Assembly: GCF_002285795.1 (NCBI RefSeq)
Contig: NZ_CP022961.1
Location: forward strand, 4,654,001 to 4,718,000
DNA: 64,000 nucleotides
DNA from: Plantactinospora sp. KBS50
GTDB taxonomy: Bacteria; Actinomycetota; Actinomycetes; Mycobacteriales; Micromonosporaceae
Direction: 5' to 3'
Notes under the pieces: model-generated
The model's database searches: none
What the model saw: only the letters and a program-made list of their open reading frames with translations
What the model was told of the DNA's origin: nothing
Position numbers and translations under genes: made by a program
In this document: positions 57,045 to 64,000 of the stretch, piece by piece
How positions within the stretch are numbered: the first letter of the stretch is position 1
Layout: every line of letters begins with the position of its first letter

Positions 57045-58598
57045 TCACCGGGCCGGCCGCAGGGTCTCGGCGGCGGCGATCGCGGCCAGCACGGCGGCCG
57101 CCTTGTTGCGGGTCTCCCGGTCCTCGGCCGCCGGGTCGGAGTCGGCCACCACCCCGGCGCCGGCCTGCACGTAGGCCCGGCCCGCGCGGATCAGCGCGGT
57201 GCGGATCGCGATGGCCATGTCCAGGTCGCCGCCGAAGCCGAAGTAGCCGACGGTGCCGCCGTAGACCCCCCGCCGGGCCGGCTCCAACTCCTCGATCAGC
57301 TCCATGGCCCGGACCTTCGGCGCGCCGCTCAGGGTGCCGGCCGGGAAGGTCGCCGCCAGCGCGTCGAAGGCGGTCTGGTCGGCCCGCAGCGTGCCGACCA
57401 CCGTCGAGACGATGTGCATCACGTGGCTGTACCGCTCGATGGTGGCGAACTCCGGCACCTCGACCGTGCCTGGCTCGCAGACCCGGCCCAGGTCGTTACG
57501 GCCCAGGTCGACAAGCATCACGTGCTCGGCCCGTTCCTTCGGGTCGGCGAGCAGTTCGGCCGCCAGCCGGGCGTCGGCCGCCGGGGACGCCCCGCGGGGC
57601 CGGGTGCCGGCGATCGGGTGCAGCATGGCCCGGCGGGTCCCCCCGGCCGCACCGGTGACCTTCAGGTGGGCCTCGGGCGACGAGCCCACGATGTCGAACC
57701 CGTCGAAGCGCAGCAGATACATGTACGGGCTCGGGTTCGTCATCCGCAGCACCCGGTAGACGTCCAGCGGGTCGGCGTCGGTGACCCGCTCGAACCGCTG
57801 GCTGAGCACGATCTGGAAGCACTCCCCGGCCCGGATGGCCTCCTTGGCCGCGAGCACCGCCGCCTGGTAGTCGCCGTCCGCGGTCCGGCTGGTGACCCGG
57901 CCGGGATCCGCCGTGCCGACCGTGGCCACCATCGGCGGGTTGGGCCGGGACAGCGCGCTGGTCATCGCGTCGAGCCGGCCGACGGCCCGGTGGTAGGCGG
58001 CCCGTACCCGGCTCGGCGCGTCCGGCTCGTCCGGGCCGGGCAGCAGGGCGTTGGCCACCAGCAGCGCCGAGGAGTCGAAGTGGTCCAGCACGACCAGGTC
58101 GGTGGCGAGCATCATGCCCAACTCGGGCACGCCCAACTCGTCGGGGGCCAGTTCGGGCAGCCGCTCGAACCGGCGGACCAGGTCGTAGCCGAGGTAGCCG
58201 ACCATGCCGCCGGTCAGCGGTGGCGCGCCGTCCGGAGCGTCGCCGTCCGGCCCGGTGAGCGCGGCCACGGTCTGCCGCAGCACCTCGACCGGGTCGCCGG
58301 TCTCCGGCAGCCCGCTCGGCGGGGTGCCCAGCCAGACCGCGCGACCGTCCCGCTCGACGAGCGTGGCGGCGCTGCGGACCCCGATGAACGAGTACCGGGA
58401 CCAGGCGATGCCGGCCGCGCCGGCCCCCGGCTCGGCCGACTCCAGCAGGAACGTCCCCGGTCCCCCGGCAAGCTTCCGGTAGACGCCCACCGGCGTCTCG
58501 CCGTCCGCGAGCAGCCGCCGGGTCACCGGCAGCACCCGGCGGCCGGCGGCGGCCGCGACGAAGGACGCCTCGTCCGGTACGACCGTGCCGCTGCTCAC
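57045..58598 (-). CDS. trpE: Anthranilate synthase component I
   Basis: A 517-residue chorismate-utilising enzyme; with TrpG (not in the window) it makes anthranilate. Feedback site LLESAE near the start (Trp binding), then the catalytic core: [143 protein letters not shown] and [24 protein letters not shown] 58598 overlaps the hisI stop by 4 bases (GTGA). Confidence 0.96.
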   Translation of the reverse strand: MSSGTVVPDEASFVAAAAGRRVLPVTRRLLADGETPVGVYRKLAGGPGTFLLESAEPGAGAAGIAWSRYSFIGVRSAATLVERDGRAVWLGTPPSGLPETGDPVEVLRQTVAALTGPDGDAPDGAPPLTGGMVGYLGYDLVRRFERLPELAPDELGVPELGMMLATDLVVLDHFDSSALLVANALLPGPDEPDAPSRVRAAYHRAVGRLDAMTSALSRPNPPMVATVGTADPGRVTSRTADGDYQAAVLAAKEAIRAGECFQIVLSQRFERVTDADPLDVYRVLRMTNPSPYMYLLRFDGFDIVGSSPEAHLKVTGAAGGTRRAMLHPIAGTRPRGASPAADARLAAELLADPKERAEHVMLVDLGRNDLGRVCEPGTVEVPEFATIERYSHVMHIVSTVVGTLRADQTAFDALAATFPAGTLSGAPKVRAMELIEELEPARRGVYGGTVGYFGFGGDLDMAIAIRTALIRAGRAYVQAGAGVVADSDPAAEDRETRNKAAAVLAAIAAAETLRPAR

Positions 58599-59065
58599 GA
58601 CCGCTCCGATCCGGCACCGCCGGCACCGCCGGCCGATCCGGCCGGGTCGGCGTTCCCGACGGGTCCGGCCGGGTCGGCGCCGCCGTTGGTGACCGGGAGT
58701 TCGGTGAAGAAGCAGGTCCGCGCCCCGGTGTGGCAGGCCGCGCCCACCTGGTCGACGGTGACCAGCACGGCGTCGCCGTCGCAGTCCAGCGCCACCGAAC
58801 GCACGTACTGGTGGTGGCCGGAGGTGGCGCCCTTGACCCAGTACTCCTGGCGGCTGCGTGACCAGTAGGTCGCACGGCCGGTGTGCAGGGTGCGGTGCAG
58901 CGCCTCGTCATCCATCCAGGCGACCATCAGGACCTCGCCGCTGCCGTGCTGGCGTACCACGGCGGCGACCAGGCCGTCCGGGCCGCGGCGCAGCCGAGCC
59001 GCGATGGCCGGGTCGAGCGCCGACTCTCGGGCGGGCTTGGGGTTCGGTTCGGACACGCGCCCCAT
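58595..59065 (-). CDS. hisI: Phosphoribosyl-AMP cyclohydrolase
   Basis: A 156-residue enzyme of histidine synthesis that opens the purine ring of [82 protein letters not shown]: the DCDGD Asp set binds Mg2+ and the Cys residues (VALDC, ACH, RTC) bind Zn2+. A Gly/Ala-rich tail of 30 residues follows. The start may be ATG 59065 or GTG 59056. It is joined to trpE by a GTGA overlap, a usual actinobacterial his-trp junction. Confidence 0.95.
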   Translation of the reverse strand: MGRVSEPNPKPARESALDPAIAARLRRGPDGLVAAVVRQHGSGEVLMVAWMDDEALHRTLHTGRATYWSRSRQEYWVKGATSGHHQYVRSVALDCDGDAVLVTVDQVGAACHTGARTCFFTELPVTNGGADPAGPVGNADPAGSAGGAGGAGSERS

Positions 59066-59144
59066 CCTCCCGCATCCGCCCCGGCCGCCGGCCGGCGGCC
59101 GCTGCCCGCTGCGCCCGCGGGCGTCCGCCGTCCCGGCAGACCGG

Positions 59145-59576
59145 TCAGCAGTCCTGTTCCTGGCGTCGATACAGGTCGATCTTGCGATCGAGCACCCGCA
59201 GGTCCTCCGCCAGCGCCGCCATCCGGGCCAGCACCCGGTCGCGATGCTCCTCGAACAGTTTGCGCCGGGCGGCCATCGTGTGCCGGCCCTGCCGGGCCAG
59301 GTCGGCGTACCGGCGCATGTCCCGGACCGGCATGCCGGTCCGGCGCAGCCGGGTCAGCAGCACCAGCCGGTCCAGGTCCAGGTCGGTGTAGCGGCGCCGG
59401 CCGGCGGAGTCCCGGCCGACCGGCGCGACCAGTCCCTCCTGCTCGTACCAGCGCAGCGTGTAGGTGGTGAGGCCGACCCGGGCGGCCGCCTCACCGACGC
59501 TCAGCGTGCCGCCGGCGCCCGCCGGTCCGCCGGAGCCGGCGGTCGGCGTGATGGTCTCTGTCGTGCTCACGTCCAC
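59145..59576 (-). CDS. MerR family transcriptional regulator
   Basis: A 143-residue MerR protein: [29 protein letters not shown] with HTH and RWYE motif, [35 protein letters not shown], then a coiled-coil dimer helix ([31 protein letters not shown]) and a short acidic end. There is no Cys triad of metal-sensing members; the single Cys is the last residue, so the ligand is probably organic. GTG 59576 is only a few bases from the expected transcript start of its promoter, so the mRNA may be leaderless. It is divergent from the ABC operon. Confidence 0.9.
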   Translation of the reverse strand: MDVSTTETITPTAGSGGPAGAGGTLSVGEAAARVGLTTYTLRWYEQEGLVAPVGRDSAGRRRYTDLDLDRLVLLTRLRRTGMPVRDMRRYADLARQGRHTMAARRKLFEEHRDRVLARMAALAEDLRVLDRKIDLYRRQEQDC

Positions 59577-59582
59577 ACACGC

Positions 59583-59613
59583 AGCGTTCCAGTTCGAGCG
59601 CACTCGAAGTCAA
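59583..59613 (-). promoter_or_regulatory. MerR-type promoter with 19-bp spacer and operator dyad
   Basis: On the minus strand TTGACT (59613-59608) and AACGCT (59588-59583) are separated by 19 bases, the stretched spacing typical of MerR-controlled promoters. The spacer contains the perfect dyad TTCGAG-CGCA-CTCGAA (plus strand 59593-59608). It should drive and autoregulate the MerR gene. Confidence 0.72.
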
Positions 59614-59635
59614 GCCCGTTGCCCCGGCAAGTTAT

Positions 59636-59667
59636 TTCATCTACCGTTGAGTTCAACGACCGATGAA
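59636..59667. promoter_or_regulatory. 32-bp two-part dyad operator ahead of the ABC operon
   Basis: TTCATC (59636-59641), CGTTGA (59645-59650), TCAACG (59653-59658) and GATGAA (59662-59667) form two nested perfect inverted repeats sharing one centre (59651/59652). It ends 14 bases before the ATG of the ABC ATPase. Size and symmetry suit a TetR-family dimer pair, and a TetR gene is the third gene of this operon. Confidence 0.7.
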
Positions 59668-59681
59668 TTGGGGAGGATGGG

Positions 59682-60542
59682 ATGGGCGGCACGCCCCGAC
59701 CACCGGATCCGGGCGGCTCGCGGGCCGCGATCGAGGTCCGCGACCTTGTCGTGCGCCGCGGCGGGCGCCCGGTGTTGCACGAGCTGACCTGCACCGTCCC
59801 GCGCGGCCGGGTCACCGGGCTGCTCGGACCCAGCGGCAGCGGCAAGACGACGCTGATGCGCGCGATCGTCGGCGTCCAGCAGGTGTCCGGCGGCTCGGTC
59901 ACCGTGTTCGGCGACCCGGCCGGGTCCCCGGCGCTGCGCCACCGGCTCGGCTACCTGACCCAGGCGCCCAGCGTGTACGCGGACCTGACCGTGCGGGAGA
60001 ACGCCCGCTACTTCGCCACCCTGCACGGCGTACCCGCCGCCGAGGCGGACCGGGTGGTCGCCGAGGTCGGCCTGGCCGACGCGGCGAAACAACTGGTCAG
60101 CACGCTCTCCGGCGGGCAGCGCAGCCGGGCCTCGCTGGCCTGCGCGCTGGTCGGCCGGCCGGAGCTGATCGTGCTCGACGAACCGACCGTCGGGCAGGAT
60201 CCCGTGCTGCGCGACGAGCTGTGGCGGCGCTTCCACGAACTGGCCCGGGACGGGGCCACGCTGCTGGTCTCCAGTCACGTGATGGACGAGGCCGCCCGCT
60301 GCGACCAACTGCTGCTGATCCGCAACGGCCGGCTGATCGCCGACGACACCCCCGCCGCGGTGCGCCGGCGCGCCGGCACCGACGACCTCGACGAGGCCTT
60401 CCTGCGACTCATCCGCGACCAGGAAACCGACCCGGAAGCCGGACCCGGGACCAGCCCCGGCACGCGCCCGGAAACCGACCGGGACGGCGCCGGCGACCGG
60501 CCCGGCGCGGCCACCCCCGACCCGCGACGGAGCCAGCCATGA
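59682..60542 (+). CDS. ABC-2 type transporter ATP-binding protein
   Basis: A 286-residue ABC ATPase of the drug/antibiotic-export (DrrA-like) class. Walker A GPSGSGKTTLM, Q-loop YLTQAPSVYADLTVREN, signature LSGGQRSRASLACAL, Walker B LIVLDEPTVGQDPVL, switch His LLVSSHVMDEAARC. The last 45 residues are a Pro/Gly/Asp/Thr-rich tail. ATG 59682 follows GGGGAGG. The stop overlaps the permease start (ATGA), so the two form one unit. Substrate unknown; likely a lipophilic compound. Confidence 0.92.
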   Translation: MGGTPRPPDPGGSRAAIEVRDLVVRRGGRPVLHELTCTVPRGRVTGLLGPSGSGKTTLMRAIVGVQQVSGGSVTVFGDPAGSPALRHRLGYLTQAPSVYADLTVRENARYFATLHGVPAAEADRVVAEVGLADAAKQLVSTLSGGQRSRASLACALVGRPELIVLDEPTVGQDPVLRDELWRRFHELARDGATLLVSSHVMDEAARCDQLLLIRNGRLIADDTPAAVRRRAGTDDLDEAFLRLIRDQETDPEAGPGTSPGTRPETDRDGAGDRPGAATPDPRRSQP

Positions 60543-61294
60543 GCCCCCGCATCCTGGTCGCCACGATCGACCGCATCCTGCGCCAGCTCCGGCACGACCG
60601 CCGCACGGTCGCGCTGCTGCTTGTCGTCCCCGCCGTGCTGCTCACGCTGATCTACTACATGTACGACAACCAGCCCACCCCGCCCGGCCAGCCGGGCATG
60701 TTCGACCGGGTCGCGCTGATCATGCTGGGCATCTTCCCGTTCATCATCATGTTCCTGGTGACCAGCATCGCGATGCTGCGCGAGCGCACCACCGGCACGC
60801 TGGAACGGCTGCTCACCACGCCGCTGGGCAAGCTCGACCTGCTGTTCGGCTACGGCATCGCGTTCGGGCTCGCCGCGGCGGCACAGGCCAGCGTGGCCTC
60901 GACCATCGCGTACTGGGTGTTCGGGCTGGACACCGCCGGTCCGGCCGGCCTGGTGATCCTGATCGCCGTGGTCAACGCGGTGCTCGGGGTGGCGCTCGGA
61001 CTGCTGTGCAGCGCCTTCGCCCGGACCGAATTCCAGGCCGTACAGTTCATGCCGGTGGTGGCCATTCCGCAGATCCTGCTCTGCGGTCTCTTCGTGGCGC
61101 GCGACCAGATGGCCGGCTGGCTGCACGCGGTCAGCGACGCGCTGCCGCTGACGTACGCGGTCGAGGCCCTCCAGGAGGTCGGCGCGCACGCCGACCCGAC
61201 CACGACGATGTGGCGGGACCTGGGCATCGTGGCCGGCGCCGTGGTGGTGGCGCTGGTGCTGGCCGCCGCGACGCTGCGCCGGCGCACCGGCTGA
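60539..61294 (+). CDS. ABC-2 type transporter permease
   Basis: A 251-residue membrane subunit with six hydrophobic segments, ABC2_membrane family. It has an N-terminal amphipathic part RILRQLRHDRRTVALLLVVPAVLLTLIYYM, an extracytoplasmic loop around DNQPTPPGQPGMFD, the coupling segment RERTTGTLERLLTTPLGKLDLLFGYG, and QFMPVVAIPQILLCGLFV. ATG 60539 overlaps the ATPase stop by 4 bases. It forms an exporter dimer with the upstream ATPase. Confidence 0.9.
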   Translation: MSPRILVATIDRILRQLRHDRRTVALLLVVPAVLLTLIYYMYDNQPTPPGQPGMFDRVALIMLGIFPFIIMFLVTSIAMLRERTTGTLERLLTTPLGKLDLLFGYGIAFGLAAAAQASVASTIAYWVFGLDTAGPAGLVILIAVVNAVLGVALGLLCSAFARTEFQAVQFMPVVAIPQILLCGLFVARDQMAGWLHAVSDALPLTYAVEALQEVGAHADPTTTMWRDLGIVAGAVVVALVLAAATLRRRTG

Positions 61295-61329
61295 GGCGCT
61301 GAGGCGGGGACGAGAGACGAGGGGACGAG

Positions 61330-61962
61330 ATGGCCCGACGCACCGGACGGCGCCCCGGGAAGCCGGGGACCCGGGACGCCATCCTCGGCGCCGCCCGGAC
61401 GGCGTTCGCGGAGAAGGGCTTCGACAACGCGTCCATCCGGGCCATCGCCGCCGCCGCCGGCGTGGACCCGGCGCTGGTGCACCACTACTTCGGCACCAAG
61501 GACCAACTCTTCCTCGCCGTCATGGACAGCCCGTTCGATCCGGGGATGCTCATCCCGAACCTCGTCGCCGAGGGCCGGGCCGGGCTCGGCGAGCGGCTGG
61601 TGCGCACCTTCGTCACCATCTGGGACTCCCCCGCCGGGTCGGTCGGGGTGGCGCTGGTGCGTTCCGCCGTCAGCAGCGAGTGGAGCGCGCGGCTGTTCCG
61701 CGAGTTCCTGACCACCCAGATCCTCCGCCGCGCCCTCGCGGGGCTGGACCTCGCTCCGGCCGAGGCGCCGCTGCGCATCTCGCTGGTGGCCTCCCAACTG
61801 GCCGGCCTGGCGATGACCCGGTACGTCATCCGGCTGGAGCCGCTGGCCTCGGCGCCCCCCGAGACGGTGGTCGCGGCGATCGGCCCGAACATCCAGCGCT
61901 ACCTGGACGGCGAGCTGTCCGCGCCGCCCGCCGTGCCGGCGACACACCGGACCGACCGCTGA
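61330..61962 (+). CDS. TetR family transcriptional regulator
   Basis: A 210-residue repressor. HTH region GTRDAILGAARTAFAEKGFDNASIRAIAAAAGVDPALVHHYFGTKDQLFLAVMD matches TetR_N; the C-terminal ligand domain (FVTIWDSPAGSVGVALVRSAV, SLVASQLAGLAMTRYVIRLEPLASA) resembles TetR_C_17-type regulators. ATG 61330 follows GAGGGGACGAG. It lies 35 bases after the ABC permease, so it is probably the third gene of the operon and its own repressor, acting on the dyad at 59636. Confidence 0.92.
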   Translation: MARRTGRRPGKPGTRDAILGAARTAFAEKGFDNASIRAIAAAAGVDPALVHHYFGTKDQLFLAVMDSPFDPGMLIPNLVAEGRAGLGERLVRTFVTIWDSPAGSVGVALVRSAVSSEWSARLFREFLTTQILRRALAGLDLAPAEAPLRISLVASQLAGLAMTRYVIRLEPLASAPPETVVAAIGPNIQRYLDGELSAPPAVPATHRTDR

Positions 61963-62042
61963 GCACCGGGTCCACACCCGACTGCCGGCCGAGCCGGCGA
62001 CGCCGGAACGCACGGCCTAGGCTCGACCGTGGAGGTGTTCTG

Positions 62043-62918
62043 ATGAAGTTGGGCCTGCACTACTGGACCTTTGCCAACCCGGCCGACCCGGCGGCCATCG
62101 GGCCGACCCTGGCCCGGACCGCGACCCTGGCCGAGGAGGCCGGGGTCGCCTCGTTCACCGTGATGGACCACTATTTCCAGATGGAGAGCACGGCTCCAGC
62201 ACAGGACCCGATGCTGGAGGCGTACACGACGCTGGGCTACCTCGCGGCGCTGACCCGGCGGATGACCCTCGGTGTGCTGGTCACCGGCGTGATGTACCGG
62301 TACCCCGGCCTCCTCGCCAAGATCGTCAGCAGTCTCGACGTGCTCTCCGGCGGCCGGGCCCGGCTCGGCATCGGTGCCTCCTGGTACGAGCGGGAGCAGC
62401 GCGGCCTGGGCGTTCCGGTGGTCCCGATGGCCGAGCGGTTCGAACGGCTGGAGGAGACGCTGCGGATCTGTCGCCAGATGTGGAGCGACGACAACGGCCC
62501 GTTCGCCGGCCAGCACTACCAGCTCGCCGAGACGCTCAACTCGCCGCAGCCGCTGAGCCGCCCGCACCCGCCCATCATGATCGGCGGCAGTGGCGAGAAG
62601 AAGACGCTGCGCCTGGTGGCCCGGTACGCCGACGCCTGCAACCTGTTCGGCAGCGGGCCGGAGGACGTGGCGCACAAGCTCGACGTACTGCGCCGGCACT
62701 GCGCCGACGAGGACCGCGACTACGACGAGATCACCAAGACCGTGCTGGTCATGCGTCCTCCGCTGGTCGATGTGGACGCCTGGGTCGCCGAGGTCGAGGC
62801 GTACGCGAAGCTCGGGGTGACCGAGGTGCAGACCATGCCGGCCCGCGACAGCGACCCCGTCGAGTTCACCCGGCAGCTCGCCGACCAGGTACTACCCCGG
62901 CTCACCGCGCTGCCCTGA
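62043..62918 (+). CDS. F420-dependent LLM class oxidoreductase
   Basis: A 291-residue luciferase-like TIM barrel of the F420-binding subgroup (TIGR03560-type). MKLGLHYWTFANP start, TVMDHYFQM, LGVLVTGVMYRYPGLLAKIVSSLDVLSGGRARLGIGASWYEREQ, FERLEETLRICRQMWSD, PPIMIGGSGEKKTLRLVARYADACNLFG and a C-terminal EVQTMPARDSDPVEFTRQLADQ. These resemble actinobacterial F420 oxidoreductases that reduce or oxidise xenobiotics and mycolic-acid-like metabolites. ATG 62043 follows GGAGG. Substrate unknown. A long palindromic terminator follows. Confidence 0.9.
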   Translation: MKLGLHYWTFANPADPAAIGPTLARTATLAEEAGVASFTVMDHYFQMESTAPAQDPMLEAYTTLGYLAALTRRMTLGVLVTGVMYRYPGLLAKIVSSLDVLSGGRARLGIGASWYEREQRGLGVPVVPMAERFERLEETLRICRQMWSDDNGPFAGQHYQLAETLNSPQPLSRPHPPIMIGGSGEKKTLRLVARYADACNLFGSGPEDVAHKLDVLRRHCADEDRDYDEITKTVLVMRPPLVDVDAWVAEVEAYAKLGVTEVQTMPARDSDPVEFTRQLADQVLPRLTALP

Positions 62919-62924
62919 CCCGGC

Positions 62925-62964
62925 CCGGGTTGGTGCGGACGCGGCCGCGTCCGCACCAACCCGG
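62925..62964. terminator. Perfect 40-base palindrome, bidirectional terminator
   Basis: A 20-base arm from 62925 (CCGGGTTGGTGCGGACGCGG) is followed directly by its exact complement (62945-62964), with no loop beyond the central bases. It lies 6 bases after the oxidoreductase stop (62918) and ahead of the convergent ABC gene, so it can serve both strands. Confidence 0.8.
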
Positions 62965-63050
62965 CGCGACGCTGGCGTGGCTGTGTCAGCCCCGCGCGAC
63001 GCTGACGCGTCTGTTCCAGCCCCGCGCGACGCTAGCGCGTCTGTTCCAGC
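62961..63050. repeat. Three tandem copies of a 30-base unit at the end of the ABC gene
   Basis: Units start at 62961, 62991 and 63021 and share GCGCGACGCT followed by a CTGTTCCAG-like end. The third copy spans the last codons and the TAG stop (63034-63032) of the ABC transporter gene. In the first two copies the corresponding codon is CAG, so the frame would read on. The 30-base unit is a codon multiple; it appears that the gene's 3' end was duplicated twice. Confidence 0.8.
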
Positions 63051-64000
63051 CAGGACGCGTACAGCAGCCCGTACACCGAGGACGGATCGCGCACCAGATC
63101 GTCGTGCGGCCCGCGCTGCACGACCCGACCCCGGTCCACCACGATCACCTCGTCGGCGGCCTGGGCGGTGGAGAGCCGGTGCGCGATCGCCACGGTGGTC
63201 CGGCCGCGGGTCACGGCGTCCAGCGTGCGTTGCAGCCGTACCTCGGTGGCCGGGTCCACCGCGCTGGTCGCCTCGTCCAGCACCAGCAGGTCGGGATCGG
63301 CGACGTACGCCCGGGCCAGCGCCACGAGCTGCCGCTCCCCCACGCTGAGCGCCTCGCCGCGCTCGCCGACCGGGGTGTCCAACCCCGCCGGCAGGCCCGA
63401 TACCCAGTCGTCCAGACCCAGTTCGGCGAAGGCGGCGGCCAGCTCCGCGTCGGTCATCGCGGGACGGGCGAACCGGACATTGCCGGCCACCGTGGAGTCG
63501 AACAGGAACCCGTCCTGCGGCACCATCACCACCCGGGAACGCAGCGACCCGAACCGCACCCGGACCAGCGGCGCGCCGGCCAGCAGCACCTCCCCGGTGC
63601 TCGGGTCCATCAGCCGGGTCAGCAGCTTGGCGAAGGTGGTCTTGCCGCTGCCGGTCTCGCCGACCACGGCCACCCGGGTGCGGGCCGGGATGTGCAGGCT
63701 CACGTCGGACAGCACCGGCGGCCCGGGTACCGGCCGGCCGTCCGGGCCGGCCGTCGGGTACGCGAAGCCGACATCGACGAACCGCACGTCCAGCGGGCCG
63801 GGCGGCAGGTCGACGCCGTCGTCGCCCGGGTCCGCCACGTCCGGTTCGAGGTCGAGCACGTCGAGCACCCGGCGCCAGCCGGCGATCGCGTTCTGCGCCT
63901 CGTTGAGCACCTCGGTGGCGATCTGCACCGGCTGGATGAACAGCGTCACCAGGAACAGGAAGGCGGTGAGCTGGCCGATGGTGAGCCGGTCGCCCACGCC
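63032..64000 (-). CDS. Exporter ABC transporter, permease/ATPase half, C-terminal part
   Basis: Only about 322 residues are in the window; the N-terminal membrane part continues past the right edge. Visible: the end of the transmembrane domain (LTAFLFLVTLFIQPVQIATEVLNEAQNAIAGWRRVLDVLD), then the ATPase: Walker A GETGSGKTTFAK, Q-loop VPQDGFLFDSTVAGNVRFA, a signature LSVGERQLVALARA (LSVGE in place of LSGGQ), Walker B LLVLDEATSAVDPATE, switch His AIAHRLST. ABCB-type half-transporter, probably one of a pair in a multidrug or lipid exporter. The 3' end is followed by copies of its own last 30 bases. Confidence 0.9.
   Translation of the reverse strand, partial: GVGDRLTIGQLTAFLFLVTLFIQPVQIATEVLNEAQNAIAGWRRVLDVLDLEPDVADPGDDGVDLPPGPLDVRFVDVGFAYPTAGPDGRPVPGPPVLSDVSLHIPARTRVAVVGETGSGKTTFAKLLTRLMDPSTGEVLLAGAPLVRVRFGSLRSRVVMVPQDGFLFDSTVAGNVRFARPAMTDAELAAAFAELGLDDWVSGLPAGLDTPVGERGEALSVGERQLVALARAYVADPDLLVLDEATSAVDPATEVRLQRTLDAVTRGRTTVAIAHRLSTAQAADEVIVVDRGRVVQRGPHDDLVRDPSSVYGLLYASWLEQTR

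Noticed and set aside
57045-59144. trp attenuator or T-box upstream of hisI/trpE
   Set aside because: No Trp-codon leader peptide and no T-box motif was seen; trpE is coupled to hisI by a 4-base overlap.

Overview
The window is a chromosomal segment of a very high-GC actinobacterium. Gene content and order (coaE-rpsA-methyltransferase-polA-liv operon-ANTAR regulator-tRNA-Leu, then pyk-thioesterase, gltBD and the hisI/trp cluster), together with F420-type oxidoreductases and a SARP regulator, fit the family Micromonosporaceae best. The genus cannot be fixed from the sequence. Most of the window is core metabolism; no transposase, integrase, phage module or CRISPR array was seen.

Layout. 1-2.5 kb: a serine-hydrolase fragment, an L-Ala-D/L-Glu epimerase and a YkfC-like NlpC/P60 endopeptidase, which together resemble a murein-peptide recycling set. 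2.5-6.3 kb: a TerC-family membrane protein behind a yybP-ykoY (Mn2+) riboswitch, an ABM-fold protein and uvrB. 6.5-16.2 kb: a secreted protein with an internal duplication, coaE fused to GrpB, rpsA, a methyltransferase, two small proteins and polA. 16.3-21.3 kb: a complete branched-chain amino-acid ABC operon (livKHMGF, on the minus strand). 21.5-24.5 kb: a lipoprotein, an ANTAR response regulator, tRNA-Leu(CAA) and an HTH/LAGLIDADG protein. 24.6-33.6 kb: oxidoreductase, Rrf2/TauE pair, thioesterase and pyruvate kinase, a YCII protein, a CYP152-like P450, TIGR03089, cupin and GNAT genes. 33.6-36.1 kb: an accessory patch with a possible EACC1 conflict-system component, about 1.1 kb without clear genes, a secreted C39-like peptidase in a C-rich, G-poor island, and a perfect 22-bp inverted repeat. 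36.2-46.5 kb: HhH protein, amino-acid permease, gltD, gltB and a GNAT. 46.6-59.1 kb: SARP/AfsR regulator, FAD monooxygenase, lgt, trpA, trpB, trpC, trp-associated membrane protein, trpE and hisI. 59.1-64 kb: a MerR regulator divergent from an ABC efflux pair plus TetR, an F420-type oxidoreductase, and the end of an exporter ABC gene.

Two themes stand out. First, five separate genes (NlpC/P60, coaE, P450, C39 peptidase, lgt) are each broken by a -1 shift that one extra C in a short coding-strand C run repairs exactly. Two of them are normally essential, so a systematic base-calling or assembly artefact is likelier than five real lesions. Second, several regulatory structures can be read directly: the Mn2+ riboswitch, a MerR promoter with a 19-bp spacer, a large dyad in front of the ABC/TetR operon, an inverted repeat around the P450 start codon, and several strong palindromic terminators.
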